DNA from: Psychrobacillus sp048572895
Lineage (GTDB): Bacteria; Bacillota; Bacilli; Bacillales_A; Planococcaceae
Length of the DNA stretch: 64,000 nt
Assembly: GCF_048572895.1 (NCBI RefSeq)
Contig: NZ_CP183878.1
Location: 2,790,001-2,854,000, forward strand
Direction of reading: 5' to 3'
Of this stretch, positions 9,107 to 19,027 are shown piece by piece. The notes under the pieces were generated by a model. That model was not told where the DNA came from. It saw nothing but the letters and a program-made list of their open reading frames with translations, and searched no databases. Each line of letters starts with the position of its first letter. Within the stretch, counting starts at the first letter, position 1. Made by a program: the position numbers and the translations under genes.

Positions 9107-10141
9107 TTATCGTTTCTTTGTTTTCTCTTCTATAAAACCAGAAGAATTTCTTAGTACCAGTTCTGGATCCACGAGTGATGGTCTTAAGCCAGTTACTCCA
9201 TTTATCAAATCGTTTAACTTTATAGCGGCCAATCTACCAATTTTCTGTTTATCCTGTTTAATAGTAGTGAGAGCGGGCTCCATATAACGACACGCCTCTA
9301 CGTCATCACAGCCTATCACTTGAATATCTTGTGGAATACGAAGTCCATAGTCCTTTATCGCTCTCATTGCACCTAGTGCCATCATATCGGAAGCAGCTAT
9401 TACTGCTTTTGGCAAGGAATCTCCCTGAAGAATTTCTTCCATCGCTTCATATCCACTAGATTCAAAAAAGTTCCCATGCTTGATCCATCTCGGTTGTACG
9501 GTCATACCAAATTGACTCATCGTTTGTAAAAACCCCTCTAATCGCTGGTTGGATATATCAGAACTCTCTTTTCCTGCAATATAGCCTACATCCCTAACGG
9601 AGTTTAAATACAAATATTCCACAGCTAGCTGGGATACTTTATAGTTATCCGTCATAACGTAGCTAGAATTTTGTCCTGTGAGCTCTAGGTCAATCCCCAT
9701 ACATGGCACATCACTTTCATCCAACTCTGACACAGCATCTTCCACTTCCTCACCAGCAATAATTAGACAGCCATCTAAGCGAAAATGCCTTGTTCTTGCT
9801 AAGTAATCTACATTTTCTTTATTGAACATTTCATTGGAGAAAATGATAATATCATAGCCCATTGCACCAAGTGTTTTTTGGAAAGATGAAATTACTTCAT
9901 TGAAAAAGGGATGGTTAAACTCTACATTTATCTTCCCTGCATAAATAAGTCCGATTAGACTGGATTTCTTTGTCGCAAGTGACTTAGCGGAAAAAGTAGG
10001 TTGATATCCAGTTTCTTTGATAACTTTTAGTACTTTACGCCTTGTTTGTTCACTTACCCCATCATAGTTGTTGATCACCTTAGAGACAGTGCCGCGAGAG
10101 ACACCTGCCATTTGAGCAATATCACGTATAGTTAAAGTCAT
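9107..10141 (-). CDS. LacI-family transcriptional regulator of the beta-glucoside operon
   Basis: About 344 residues. The N-terminal helix-turn-helix and hinge read TIRDIAQMAGVSRGTVSKVI and KVIKETGYQP, typical of LacI/CcpA-type repressors, and are followed by a periplasmic-binding-protein-like sugar sensor. The ATG at 10141 is chosen over 10162 because GAGGG lies seven bases before it. The gene sits inside the operon between the permease and beta-glucosidase genes, which points to local autoregulation. Two palindromes with an AAACCGGTTT core upstream of the operon are likely its operators. Confidence 0.92.
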   Translation of the reverse strand: MTLTIRDIAQMAGVSRGTVSKVINNYDGVSEQTRRKVLKVIKETGYQPTFSAKSLATKKSSLIGLIYAGKINVEFNHPFFNEVISSFQKTLGAMGYDIIIFSNEMFNKENVDYLARTRHFRLDGCLIIAGEEVEDAVSELDESDVPCMGIDLELTGQNSSYVMTDNYKVSQLAVEYLYLNSVRDVGYIAGKESSDISNQRLEGFLQTMSQFGMTVQPRWIKHGNFFESSGYEAMEEILQGDSLPKAVIAASDMMALGAMRAIKDYGLRIPQDIQVIGCDDVEACRYMEPALTTIKQDKQKIGRLAAIKLNDLINGVTGLRPSLVDPELVLRNSSGFIEEKTKKR

Positions 10142-10175
10142 TTTACATCCCTCATATTCCATGTGCTAATTACTA

Positions 10176-11018
10176 TTATTTAACCGATCCCTCGGCAATA
10201 CTTGATATAAACAATTTATTGAACAACAAGAATACTATAAGAAGTGGTATCGTAGCCCAGAATACACCGGATAATAACATACCAAAATCCACTTTAAATG
10301 TATTGTTCAGTGATGCTAGTGCAACTTGTATTGTGTAGGATTCAGGATCTCGAAGCACCGTAAATTGCCATAAGAACTCACCCCAAACAGAAGTAAACAC
10401 AATAATTCCAAGCGTCGCAAAAGCGGGTAAAATGATAGGCAATACAATACTGCGATATATCCTGAAAATAGAACAACCATCGAGTCTTGCTGCTTCTATC
10501 AATTCCTCAGGTACTGATTCACTTACATATTGCCTCATCAAAAATATTCCTAAAGGATTCAAGAAAAACAAAATCATCGCTGCAAATAAATTATCCAATA
10601 ATCCAGCTTTCGCAACTAACAAATACTGCGGTATTAAACCTAGTTGCGGCGGAATAATAATAGTAAACAATATAGCGAAAAAGAGAATATTCTTCCCCGG
10701 AAATTTTAATTTAGCAAATGCAAATCCAGCTAACGAACTTATGAATAATACAACAATCGTTACAGTAAGACAGACAATCAACGTATTAAACATCGATTGA
10801 AAAAATGGAATCATATCCAATACTTTTTGAAAATTCTCCTGCATCTGGTCACCTGGAACCATTGCCGGGGGAATTGAATTGTACGCAGAACTATGCCTCG
10901 TTGACATAACGAACATCCAGTAAAAAGGAAATAATGAAAAGAGCGATATTATTGTTAAAAACAAGTACATTCCAATACGCCCGATGCCCCACTTTTTAGT
11001 ACCAACATCACCTTTCAT
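10176..11018 (-). CDS. Sugar ABC transporter permease, MalG type
   Basis: A 280-residue inner-membrane protein with six predicted helices and the EAA loop EELIEAARLDGCSIFRIY near residues 165-180, which contacts the ATPase. It pairs with the MalF-type permease whose stop codon directly abuts its start region. The best ribosome site is GGAGGGAAACATAA before ATG 11018. No ATPase gene is present in the cluster, so a shared MsmX-like ATPase encoded elsewhere probably energises uptake. Confidence 0.92.
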   Translation of the reverse strand: MKGDVGTKKWGIGRIGMYLFLTIISLFSLFPFYWMFVMSTRHSSAYNSIPPAMVPGDQMQENFQKVLDMIPFFQSMFNTLIVCLTVTIVVLFISSLAGFAFAKLKFPGKNILFFAILFTIIIPPQLGLIPQYLLVAKAGLLDNLFAAMILFFLNPLGIFLMRQYVSESVPEELIEAARLDGCSIFRIYRSIVLPIILPAFATLGIIVFTSVWGEFLWQFTVLRDPESYTIQVALASLNNTFKVDFGMLLSGVFWATIPLLIVFLLFNKLFISSIAEGSVK

Positions 11019-11963
11019 TTATGTTTCCCTCCTATCTCTTCCTAGCCTTTTAGTGAGCAACATATTAATGGCCGATGCAACTACGATGAATAAAAGTAGG
11101 ATAATAGCCGATGCAGATGCCGTTCCAAAGGAAGATAACTTAAACGCATCTCGATACAAATACATCACAACAGTCATCGCTTCATCCCTTGCAAAAGCGG
11201 TGTTTCCTAGAAACACAGTAGGCTCTGTAAATAATTGCATCGCTCCTACAGTCGAAAAAAACACAGTAAGTAAGATAAACGGCTTCAACAAAGGAATCGT
11301 AATATATCGTAACTGCTGAAATATACTAGCTCCATCTATTTTAGATGCTTCATATAATTCGTTTGGTATACTTTGCATCCCCGCTAAATAAATGATCGTA
11401 TTATAGCCAAGCCAGCGCCAAAACACCATTGTAGAAATCGCGATTTTCGCTCCCCACTCAGAGGTCTTCCAGCTGACTGGATCAAAACCAAACAATCCTA
11501 TAATATAATTCACTAAAGCCGTTTCATTGTTACTAAAAAATACACTAAATACTAAGGCAACAGCTACCATTGAAGTAATATAGGGCATAAAAATAGTTAC
11601 CCGAAAAAAAGCTTTAAAACGCAAATAAGACAAATTCAATAAAAATGCGAGTATCAACCCTATAACAAGCTGAGGTGCAGTACCCATCAGTCCGAGAATG
11701 ATTGTATTATAAACAGATTTCCAAAATAACGGATCACTTAGTATTACCTGAAAATTATTTAAACCGACAAACTCCATTTCCCCCATACCATTCCACTTTT
11801 GGAAGGCTAGTATTAAACTAAATATCGCCGGATAGAGTCCAATAATCGCAAATATGATAAAAAAAGGTGATATATATAAATATCCCGAAAGCATTTCTTT
11901 CATCTCTTGGGATGAAAAACCTTTCCTTCGACCTTTTTGCTGTTTTTCATCTAAAGAAACCAT
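11019..11963 (-). CDS. Sugar ABC transporter permease, MalF type
   Basis: This 314-residue membrane protein has six predicted helices and the EAA motif NELYEASKIDGASIFQQLRY. The N-terminal cytoplasmic segment is basic (EKQQKGRRKG), as in many MalF/UgpA-like permeases. It lies between the binding protein and the MalG-type permease with no intergenic gap on the 3' side, so the subunits are co-expressed. GGGGGACGAGTGT precedes the start. Confidence 0.92.
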   Translation of the reverse strand: MVSLDEKQQKGRRKGFSSQEMKEMLSGYLYISPFFIIFAIIGLYPAIFSLILAFQKWNGMGEMEFVGLNNFQVILSDPLFWKSVYNTIILGLMGTAPQLVIGLILAFLLNLSYLRFKAFFRVTIFMPYITSMVAVALVFSVFFSNNETALVNYIIGLFGFDPVSWKTSEWGAKIAISTMVFWRWLGYNTIIYLAGMQSIPNELYEASKIDGASIFQQLRYITIPLLKPFILLTVFFSTVGAMQLFTEPTVFLGNTAFARDEAMTVVMYLYRDAFKLSSFGTASASAIILLLFIVVASAINMLLTKRLGRDRRET

Positions 11964-12039
11964 ACACTCGTCCCCCTACCTCCATACAGAGTATATTCGA
12001 CGGCTATAACCGCCGAATATGTTAATCCCTTCCCTGACT

Positions 12040-13332
12040 TTAGCGATCTAGTTTCGTTTTAATACGTTTGATAGCTTCAGTCCATTCTTTCTCCGCATCT
12101 GCTCCAGCCTGTGAGTTAACTAAAGCAGCAAGAATCTCATCGTGAACGCTTGTATAGTCCTTCCCTTTGTATACCTTTCCAATCTTCTGTGCAGACTTGG
12201 CAAATACTGTTTGAGTCGACTGCCCACCAAAATACTCATCACTTGCTTCTTTAAATTCAGCCATATCATATACAGCAGGAGCAGAAGGAAAAAGTCCATT
12301 GCTCTTAAATGATTCTAATTGGTTTTCTGGTGAAACCAACCACTTTACAAACTCATAAGCTTCCTCTGCATGTTTTGTTTCTTTAGGGATAGAAATATAA
12401 GAACCACCCCAGTTTCCGCTGTACTCAGTCGGCAGTGTCGCTATATTAAACTCTCCAGCAGCTTCAGGAGCGTTCGATTCCATCCACCCCTTGAACCAAG
12501 CAGCTCCTAATTCCACAGCAAAGTCTCCATTATCAACACCATTTGCCCATTCAGCGGACCACATTGCATAATTTCCAACTAAACCAAGTTCGTTCATATC
12601 GATGGCTAAGTCATAAGCTTCTTTAACGCCATTACCACTTTCTTCGATCAATAAGTTTCCTTCTGTATCAAAATAACTTTCCTCCAACGCATCTAATTGT
12701 GCACGGTACATCATTTCCATACTAGCAACCATTGGCTTTCCAGTTTTTTCTTTTATTTGTAAAGCAACTTTCTTAAAGTCTTCCGGAGTAGTGATTAATG
12801 CTGAAACTTCTTCAGGTGTTGTTGGTAAGCCCGCTTCTTCAAATAGATCTAATCTGTAGTAAAGCCCTTTTGGACCAATATCAGTTGGAAGACCCATCAA
12901 GAACTTGCCATCATCATTCTCTGCAATTTCCCATTTCCAGTCTAGGTATTCACCTTTTACTTCATCCGCACCCATATCATATAGATTAACAAAGCGGTCC
13001 TGTGCATCTCTAAAACGATCGAGTTGGTCAAGCTCTAGTGCCGCTATATCCGGTGCCCCACTGCCTGCGGAAAGGGCTGTAAATAAATTATTGTGATGGT
13101 CAGCCGTTTCTGAAGTTTTTATTTTTATTTTTATATTTTCATGCTGTTTTTCATACTCTTTTGCAAGTTCCTCATACCCTGTAGCACCAAACATCCAAAA
13201 GTTTAAAGTTATTTTTTCTCCATCGTCTCCAGTTTCGCCTGAATCATCAGATGATGTATCGGAAGAGCAAGCTGCAATGATTAACACGAACAAAATGGAT
13301 ATTGAAGTTATTAGCAGTTTTTTCAATTTCAT
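12040..13332 (-). CDS. Sugar-binding lipoprotein of the ABC transporter
   Basis: A 430-residue solute-binding protein of the MalE/SBP type. A basic n-region and hydrophobic core lead to the lipobox LIIAACSS, with Cys22 as the lipid anchor, followed by an acidic Ser/Asp-rich linker. The body shows family features such as NFWMFG near the start and AYEFVKWLVSPENQ near the end. It is the first gene of the operon and captures the sugar outside the membrane, probably a beta-glucoside given the downstream GH1 enzyme. Confidence 0.92.
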   Translation of the reverse strand: MKLKKLLITSISILFVLIIAACSSDTSSDDSGETGDDGEKITLNFWMFGATGYEELAKEYEKQHENIKIKIKTSETADHHNNLFTALSAGSGAPDIAALELDQLDRFRDAQDRFVNLYDMGADEVKGEYLDWKWEIAENDDGKFLMGLPTDIGPKGLYYRLDLFEEAGLPTTPEEVSALITTPEDFKKVALQIKEKTGKPMVASMEMMYRAQLDALEESYFDTEGNLLIEESGNGVKEAYDLAIDMNELGLVGNYAMWSAEWANGVDNGDFAVELGAAWFKGWMESNAPEAAGEFNIATLPTEYSGNWGGSYISIPKETKHAEEAYEFVKWLVSPENQLESFKSNGLFPSAPAVYDMAEFKEASDEYFGGQSTQTVFAKSAQKIGKVYKGKDYTSVHDEILAALVNSQAGADAEKEWTEAIKRIKTKLDR

Positions 13333-13473
13333 TAAGATTTCCCCCTGAAATTTAATAGATTAATAGTTTTCATACAGCAAAATCGCCTTACTACCTCTAT
13401 CCGCCCTCCAATCCTTCATTTACTCCATCAAGTGTCTGCATCTTCGGTGTCTTATAGTCACTTTAATTTTACA

Positions 13474-13485
13474 GAAACCGGTTTC
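13474..13485. promoter_or_regulatory. LacI-family operator 1
   Basis: A perfect 12-base palindrome, GAAACCGGTTTC, about 140 bases upstream of the binding-protein gene. The central CG and flanking A/T runs are typical of LacI-family operators. It pairs with a related palindrome about 125 bases further upstream. Confidence 0.65.
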
Positions 13486-13528
13486 CATAAAGGATAAAAA
13501 AATAAGTAATAAACCAGTTATTTTAAAT

Positions 13529-13542
13529 TTAAAGCGCTTTCA
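13529..13542 (-). promoter_or_regulatory. cre-like site (CcpA)
   Basis: On the minus strand TGAAAGCGCTTTAA matches the cre consensus TGWAANCGNTNWCA except at one of the last two bases. It lies between the two LacI-type operators, suggesting carbon catabolite repression of the beta-glucoside operon. Inferred from sequence only. Confidence 0.5.
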
Positions 13543-13598
13543 TTCATTATTATAATCCATTTTGGGATAAAATCAATGAATTTTTAGAAAATTCTTAT

Positions 13599-13608
13599 AA
13601 ACCGGTTT
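13599..13608. promoter_or_regulatory. LacI-family operator 2
   Basis: The palindrome AAACCGGTTT, inside ATAAACCGGTTTCTAT, shares its core with operator 1. Two such sites about 125 bases apart could allow looping by the repressor at 9107-10141. Confidence 0.6.
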
Positions 13609-13619
13609 CTATAACATTA

Positions 13620-13944
13620 TATTCTATGGGATGGATTATTCTAAAAGACCAATAACGTTAATTTATTTTTCCAACCTCTCGTAACCGATTTACTTATGAC
13701 TTTGTACATCTCTAGCCCTAGAAATATATAAATCTAAGGCTCAATGTAGAGCACTCATCGCTTTTATACAATTAAATGGTAACCAAACCATTCTTAGGAA
13801 GGAGAGCCAATAAAGTCTGTTTTATAAAGTGAAACTTCCATCATTGGGGTATTACAGCCTGTTAAACCGGGATACATCGCTACACAGTATTTGATTTAAG
13901 CAATTATATTAATTTCTATACTCACTACTAGGAGGAAAATTTCT
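13620..13944 (+). other. Long untranslated leader of the RND gene
   Basis: About 300 bases lie between the sugar operon control region and the RND pump start. The segment 13800-13880 is less A+T-rich than its surroundings and looks structured, but it contains no open frame and matches no riboswitch class I can name with confidence. The start of the pump gene itself has a clear AGGAGG site. Confidence 0.3.
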
Positions 13945-16900
13945 ATGTCATTTTTTACAAAGTGGGCTTTTGGAAACAAGGCAGCGATAAGTGTTTTGAC
14001 CATTTTGATATTAGTAATAGGGGTGGTAAGTTATTTTAGGCTACCTATGGAATTCCTACCGACTGCGGATAATCCCCAAATCACAATTATTTCCATGGGA
14101 CAGGGAATTGATTCCAAGACGATGGAATCAGAAGTAACTCTTCCTATCGAAAAAGCAGTCACTGGTTTGAATGGTAAAACTTCCGTCTATTCTACAACGG
14201 GAGATGGGTTTTCAAAAGTAGATCTGTTTTTTGAAGCGGGATATGATATGAAACAGGCAAAACAGGATGTACAAGATACTTTAAACAGTACATCTTTGCC
14301 AACTTATATATCCAAGCCAACTATCTCTCAGCTGAATACTTCTATGATTCCAATAGTCAACATCGCTGTTACCTTCGATGAAGGGTTAACAGAGGAAAAC
14401 AAAGAATTTGCACGCAACGAACTACAATCCCTTTATCAAGAAGTAAAAGGGGTTTCTAAAGTAGATGTTTATGGGTTAACAGACTCCATCATTTCTATTA
14501 ATATAGATGATGAAAAGTTAGAAGAAAATGAAATTTCACTTCAATCAATTTTAGGTATTCTTCAAGGTCAAAATACATCTGTAACAGTCGGAGAAAAGCT
14601 TATAGATGGCAAAACAAGCAATATTAAAGTAATCGGTGATATTAATAGTCTAGATAAATTAAAACACTTACCAGTTACCACCGATGTAGCACTAGGTGAT
14701 ATCGCAATTATTGAAGAGACAATGGACTCCGACTTCATCAGTCGTTTTAATGGTATGGATAGCTTGGATATTAGCATTACAAAAGATAGTCAATCCAATG
14801 CAGTTACGATTAGCAAAGAAATTGAAAAAGTAACAAAGGAAATCAATGAAAAGTACGACCAACAAGAATCTGTCATTTATATATCCTCAGCAGATTTGGT
14901 GGAAAATTCCGTTCATACAATGATAAAAGAAGTTCTTCTTGGTGCATTATTTGCAACGATTGTCATTATGCTTTTTTTACGAAATATCCGTTCTACTTTT
15001 ATAACAATAGTATCAATTCCTCTATCCCTATGCTTTACACTTTTTTTACTTTCATGGTCTGGTGTAACATTAAATATTTTAACACTAGGTGGGGTTGCTG
15101 TTGCAGTTGGGCGGCTTGTAGATGACAGTATTGTAGTCATTGAAAATATTTTCCGCAAGATGCAATCAGAAAAGTTCTCTATTCAAATGATTATTGACGC
15201 AACTAAACAAGTGGGTGTAGCTATAACTGCATCTACATTAACGACAGTGGCCGTTTTCCTGCCAATGAGTTTGTTGAACGGGGGACTTCAAGAATTCCTT
15301 TTACCATTTGCTTTAACCGTTACCTATTCTTTACTTGCCTCTTTAATCGCAGCATTGACAGTTGTCCCCCTGATGAGTGCGGGATTATTAAAGAATGCTA
15401 AAATTTCTGAACATAAACCAGCCGTTCATTTCCCTAAAATGGTTACTTGGTCTTTGAACCATAAATGGGTCATATTCTCGATTTCTATCTTTCTTTTCGT
15501 CGGTTCTATTGGAGCTTACTTCGTCATCCCTAAAGGGGCAGTCGATAGCTCTTCTGCTGACTATGTTACTGTCACACTAAGCTATCCAAGTGATACACCA
15601 ATTGAAAACGTGAAGGAAAAAACACTTGACCTTGAATCATCTATACTTGCTATGGAGAAAGTTCATCACGTATTTGCACAGGTTGGCTCCCCTCCTGAAG
15701 CTGCACAGTATGGTTGGGTAGGTTCCACCACAGAAGCATCTTTTAGTATTTTACTAAAAGATAAAAAGGACACGAAATTTATAGTCAAAGAAATGGAAAA
15801 GCAAAAAGACAAATACTCTGATGCCCTATTTGAAGTAAGTACCGCTTCTTTTATGATGGGAGGAGCTAGTACAAATATTACAATTGATGTTGTCGGAGAA
15901 GATATATCAGAGCTAGGGGGTGTCGCGACAGCTATTAAAGAAAAAGTACAAAACTTGGACGGTGTAGAGGAAGTTACGACCAACCAAGATGAAAAGAAAA
16001 CTGTATACTCATTAATTGTGGATCCATCCAAAGGAAACACAGAACAAATTGCCCAACAGTTAGCGGTACTATTAAACAAAACACCAATCGGAACAATTAG
16101 TATAAATGATAAGCAAAAAACTGTTTTCCTGGAACCTCTTCTAAATACCGTAACACCCGAAGACCTTAAAGATATACCTGTCATGACTAATGAAGGGATG
16201 CTCCCTGTCTCCTCCGTTGCAGAATTACAAAGCCAAGAGCGATCAAGTAACCAGGTTCATAAAGATGGAGATGCTTACCTTCGAGTAACAGCATCTGTTG
16301 ATCCTACCAAGCTTTCAGAAATCGCTAGTGCAGTTAACTTAGAGATATTCGGAGATCAAAAGGATAATGAAGGAATGGAGATTCCTGAAAATGTCGAGGT
16401 TTTAATAGGTGGTTCAAGTAGTCAACAAGCGGAAGATTTTACAGATCTATTCCTAATAATGCTTGTTTCCATCGGAATTGTATTCTTAATCATGGTCATT
16501 ACCTTTAAGTCAATCAAAGCACCAATTGCCATTCTTTGCTCCCTCCCATTAGCAGCAATTGGCGCCATCTTAGGAATTCTTATTAGTCGAATTGCAGTGG
16601 ATATTACAGCACTTCTTGGTGCATTAATGCTCATTGGCATAGTCGTAACAAATGCGATTGTATTGTTAGACCGAGTGAAACAAAACGAACAAAAAATGAT
16701 ACTTCGCGATGCGCTTGTAGAGGCTACTGCAACAAGAATGAGACCGATTTTCATGACGGCAATTGCAACCATCTGTGCAATGCTTCCTCTATTGCTGAAA
16801 AAAGCCGAAACAGGAAGCCTAGTATCCCAAAGTCTTGCTATTGTTGTTATTGGTGGATTAGCTATGGCTACCCTGCTGACTTTAATAGTAATTCCTTGTA

Positions 16901-16977
16901 TATATGAATTGCTTTATTTTAGAAAGTCTAAGAAACAGCGAGCTGCTCTAGGAACTGAGCAAGATATTTCTTCATAA
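13945..16977 (+). CDS. swrC: RND-family efflux transporter (SwrC/AcrB-like)
   Basis: A 1010-residue resistance-nodulation-division pump with the duplicated architecture of AcrB: one helix, a large extracellular loop, six helices, and then the same again. The membrane proton-relay segment VGRLVDDSIVVIENI carries the paired aspartates of helix 4, and the matching later segment reads GIVVTNAIVLLDR. In Gram-positives such proteins (SwrC/YerP) export surfactin-like lipopeptides or other amphiphiles without an outer-membrane partner. No adaptor or regulator gene is adjacent. The start is backed by AGGAGG. The symbol reflects closest functional type only. Confidence 0.88.
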   Translation: MSFFTKWAFGNKAAISVLTILILVIGVVSYFRLPMEFLPTADNPQITIISMGQGIDSKTMESEVTLPIEKAVTGLNGKTSVYSTTGDGFSKVDLFFEAGYDMKQAKQDVQDTLNSTSLPTYISKPTISQLNTSMIPIVNIAVTFDEGLTEENKEFARNELQSLYQEVKGVSKVDVYGLTDSIISINIDDEKLEENEISLQSILGILQGQNTSVTVGEKLIDGKTSNIKVIGDINSLDKLKHLPVTTDVALGDIAIIEETMDSDFISRFNGMDSLDISITKDSQSNAVTISKEIEKVTKEINEKYDQQESVIYISSADLVENSVHTMIKEVLLGALFATIVIMLFLRNIRSTFITIVSIPLSLCFTLFLLSWSGVTLNILTLGGVAVAVGRLVDDSIVVIENIFRKMQSEKFSIQMIIDATKQVGVAITASTLTTVAVFLPMSLLNGGLQEFLLPFALTVTYSLLASLIAALTVVPLMSAGLLKNAKISEHKPAVHFPKMVTWSLNHKWVIFSISIFLFVGSIGAYFVIPKGAVDSSSADYVTVTLSYPSDTPIENVKEKTLDLESSILAMEKVHHVFAQVGSPPEAAQYGWVGSTTEASFSILLKDKKDTKFIVKEMEKQKDKYSDALFEVSTASFMMGGASTNITIDVVGEDISELGGVATAIKEKVQNLDGVEEVTTNQDEKKTVYSLIVDPSKGNTEQIAQQLAVLLNKTPIGTISINDKQKTVFLEPLLNTVTPEDLKDIPVMTNEGMLPVSSVAELQSQERSSNQVHKDGDAYLRVTASVDPTKLSEIASAVNLEIFGDQKDNEGMEIPENVEVLIGGSSSQQAEDFTDLFLIMLVSIGIVFLIMVITFKSIKAPIAILCSLPLAAIGAILGILISRIAVDITALLGALMLIGIVVTNAIVLLDRVKQNEQKMILRDALVEATATRMRPIFMTAIATICAMLPLLLKKAETGSLVSQSLAIVVIGGLAMATLLTLIVIPCIYELLYFRKSKKQRAALGTEQDISS

Positions 16978-16990
16978 TATGAACATATTA

Positions 16991-17028
16991 AACCCAGACC
17001 TTAGTTTACATGCTATGGTCTGGGTTTT
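16991..17028 (+). terminator. Rho-independent terminator of the RND gene
   Basis: The stem AACCCAGACC / GGTCTGGGTT followed by a run of five T lies 14 bases after the stop codon. Confidence 0.9.
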
Positions 17029-17103
17029 TCGTTCTTATTATCAGAAGTTCTAGCTTTTTAACAACCGAAACCTTTCATTGTTTTATTAATTGAATGATTG
17101 ATG

Positions 17104-17661
17104 TTAATCCAACCCCATTAAATTAATAATATTTTTCAATAGAAATTCTTTTCCTATATCATTGAAAACTACGCGTTGATACGGCTCTCCATTGTAGTAA
17201 CTTTCCATACTTTCAATCCCATAAGCAATGGAATTGTCGTTTACAACCGTACGCGTTTTACTATCATTTATCTTTTCCTCGCTTAAAACACCTATTTTTT
17301 TCAACTTTCTATTTATAATAGCACCACTTAATTTCTTTGAAATATTTTCATCAATTACTAAATTTACCGCCTGTGCAAACTCATTTATACCTATAGGTCC
17401 TTTTGGTAATAACACTTTTTCTAATTGCTCTGGTGTAAGTGTAAGCACTACTTTCTTAGTTCTTTTTCTATTTTTTATTTTTTTCTGTTTCTCTAGTTCA
17501 CTATCTAAGAAATTTAACAGGACAAATAAATGTCGAATAACTTGAGGATTGTTCAACAACTGGTCTGTCGTAATATCCGATCCATCTATCGGGTTAATGC
17601 CATGTGCCAACTTTTCTAATACTTGTTTTGACTCCAATAGTTTTGTCTGATTTCCCTCCAT
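17104..17661 (-). CDS. Hypothetical protein, 185 residues
   Basis: I do not recognise the family. The protein has no signal peptide or membrane segment. It has a basic stretch in the middle (KQKKIKNRKRTKK), then a region (VVLTLTPEQLEKVLLPKGP) and a C-terminal block that looks like a small winged-helix or helical fold (IINRKLKKIGVLSEE). It starts at ATG behind AAGGGGGATAAGA. It lies alone on the minus strand between the RND gene and the broken Rpn-type gene. DNA binding is possible but not shown. Confidence 0.65.
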   Translation of the reverse strand: MEGNQTKLLESKQVLEKLAHGINPIDGSDITTDQLLNNPQVIRHLFVLLNFLDSELEKQKKIKNRKRTKKVVLTLTPEQLEKVLLPKGPIGINEFAQAVNLVIDENISKKLSGAIINRKLKKIGVLSEEKINDSKTRTVVNDNSIAYGIESMESYYNGEPYQRVVFNDIGKEFLLKNIINLMGLD

Positions 17662-17728
17662 TCTTATCCCCCTTTTAAAGAAGTGTTCCTTCCTATTGTA
17701 ACGATTGTTTGAATTAGCATGAATGTTA

Positions 17729-18711
17729 CTAACGCGAGGAAGAGGCTATCTCTTTTACCCGTTCATCAGTTAATTCTGCCACTTCTGCTATAAAATCTAC
17801 ATCCATTTTCTTAGCTAGTAAATTCCGGACCATTTCTTCTGTTTTTTCCTTCTTCCCTTTCTCTAATCCTTTCTCTAATCCTTTCTCCATCCCCATTTTT
17901 TCTGCTATATACTTTGCATCTTCTAACTTTGCTTCTTCGTCCAAAATGTATTTCAAACGAGATTCATAAGCGTGCATATCTTCTTTCGACTTGCTAAGCT
18001 CTTCCCAAGCGGAAAATGCATTGGCTATAATTTCATCTCTCATCGCTAATTCCTCCAATTCTTGATAGATTTGTTCATATACTTTTTCTTTTCTTGCATC
18101 CACCATACTAAGCAGTAGTAGCCAGCGAACTAAAATATCATCCAAGGCATTCAGTTTATTTCGGCTCCACATGTGTAAAAACTTATTCATTTCTATGAAA
18201 TTGATCTCTAGCACATCGTCCAGGTCATTTACACGTTGCATTGTAGTATCTTCATGTCAATGGAAAGTGTTATGGTAATAACAATTTTTATCGAAAACTG
18301 TAAAATTGCAAATATTAATTGCGATTGTTGGTAATAGTGTATGATATCCCATCCCTTTAGCCAACTGCGACGTGTAAAGTCTTGACCAGGGAAGAGGGAT
18401 CTCTTGAATATATTGTGCTCGTTGGATAATTGAACCTCAATATTAATCAGATCCACTTTTTGTGTTCGCACGACAATATCTAACCGCGACTGCTTATCGT
18501 CTTTGTATTCGCCACCTACTTCTTGATTTATAAATTCAACTTCTTTGATCGTATCCCGACCAGTGCGTTGCAAAATAACATTCAGAAAAACGATTGTTAT
18601 TCTTTTGTTTTTTTCACTTCCAAACATTTGTTTAAAAGCATAGTCAACTGTAAGATCCATTAGTTTTGATAGCGGAATTCTGCTAAGCGCTTTTTGATTG
18701 ATACATTTCAC
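17729..18711 (-). pseudogene. Rpn-type PD-(D/E)XK nuclease/transposase family gene, frameshifted
   Basis: The N-terminal part (LMDLTVDYAFKQMFG, DDKQSRLDIVVRTQ, INIEVQLSN) carries the PD-(D/E)XK core of the Rpn/YhgA-like recombination-promoting nuclease family. The C-terminal part (from LEINFIEMNKF to the repeated GLEKGLEKG tail) belongs to the same family. The intervening segment reads correctly only after one missing base near 18394 and one extra base near 18257; between these the sequence YTSQLAKGMGYHTLLPTIAI is intact in another frame. The two single-base indels compensate each other, so most of the gene is undamaged. It is either a recent pseudogene or a sequencing artefact. As read, the product is split at about residue 105. 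Confidence 0.8.
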
Positions 18712-19027
18712 CCAATAGAAATTTATTGAATTACATCACTATTTTTCACGATACAATAAAGCCATTTGGAAGTAAATTGTCATAAATGCACTTAAAACAC
18801 AACAATTCCATTCTCAATTTAAAAATATATCCAAAATCAAATTATAATACCTTTTTTTCCAAAAATAAAATTTCTGATATCCCTCTACTTAGGGTCTAGA
18901 TTTGTACTTTGCGTTAAATACAAAGGAGTTTAAAACAATAAGTTGCTCAAAAGTTACTTTTCTAAATGTAGGCATAATAAAACCAGACCACTATAATGTT
19001 CTGGTCTGGTTTTATATGTTTTTCTTA
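18712..19027. other. A+T-rich intergenic gap
   Basis: No coding sequence is supported on either strand. The only clear structure is the hairpin at 18979-19014, described separately. Confidence 0.4.
18979..19014 (-). terminator. Rho-independent terminator, possibly bidirectional
   Basis: The stem AAAACCAGACCA / TGGTCTGGTTTT is flanked by A/T tracts on both sides. It lies 14 bases after the stop codon of the 69-residue zinc-ribbon gene. Confidence 0.75.

Noticed and set aside
17860..17890. Tandem CTCTAATCCTTTCTC repeat as a regulatory element
   Set aside because: It encodes the GLEKGLEKG tail usual in Rpn-family proteins, so it is a coding repeat.
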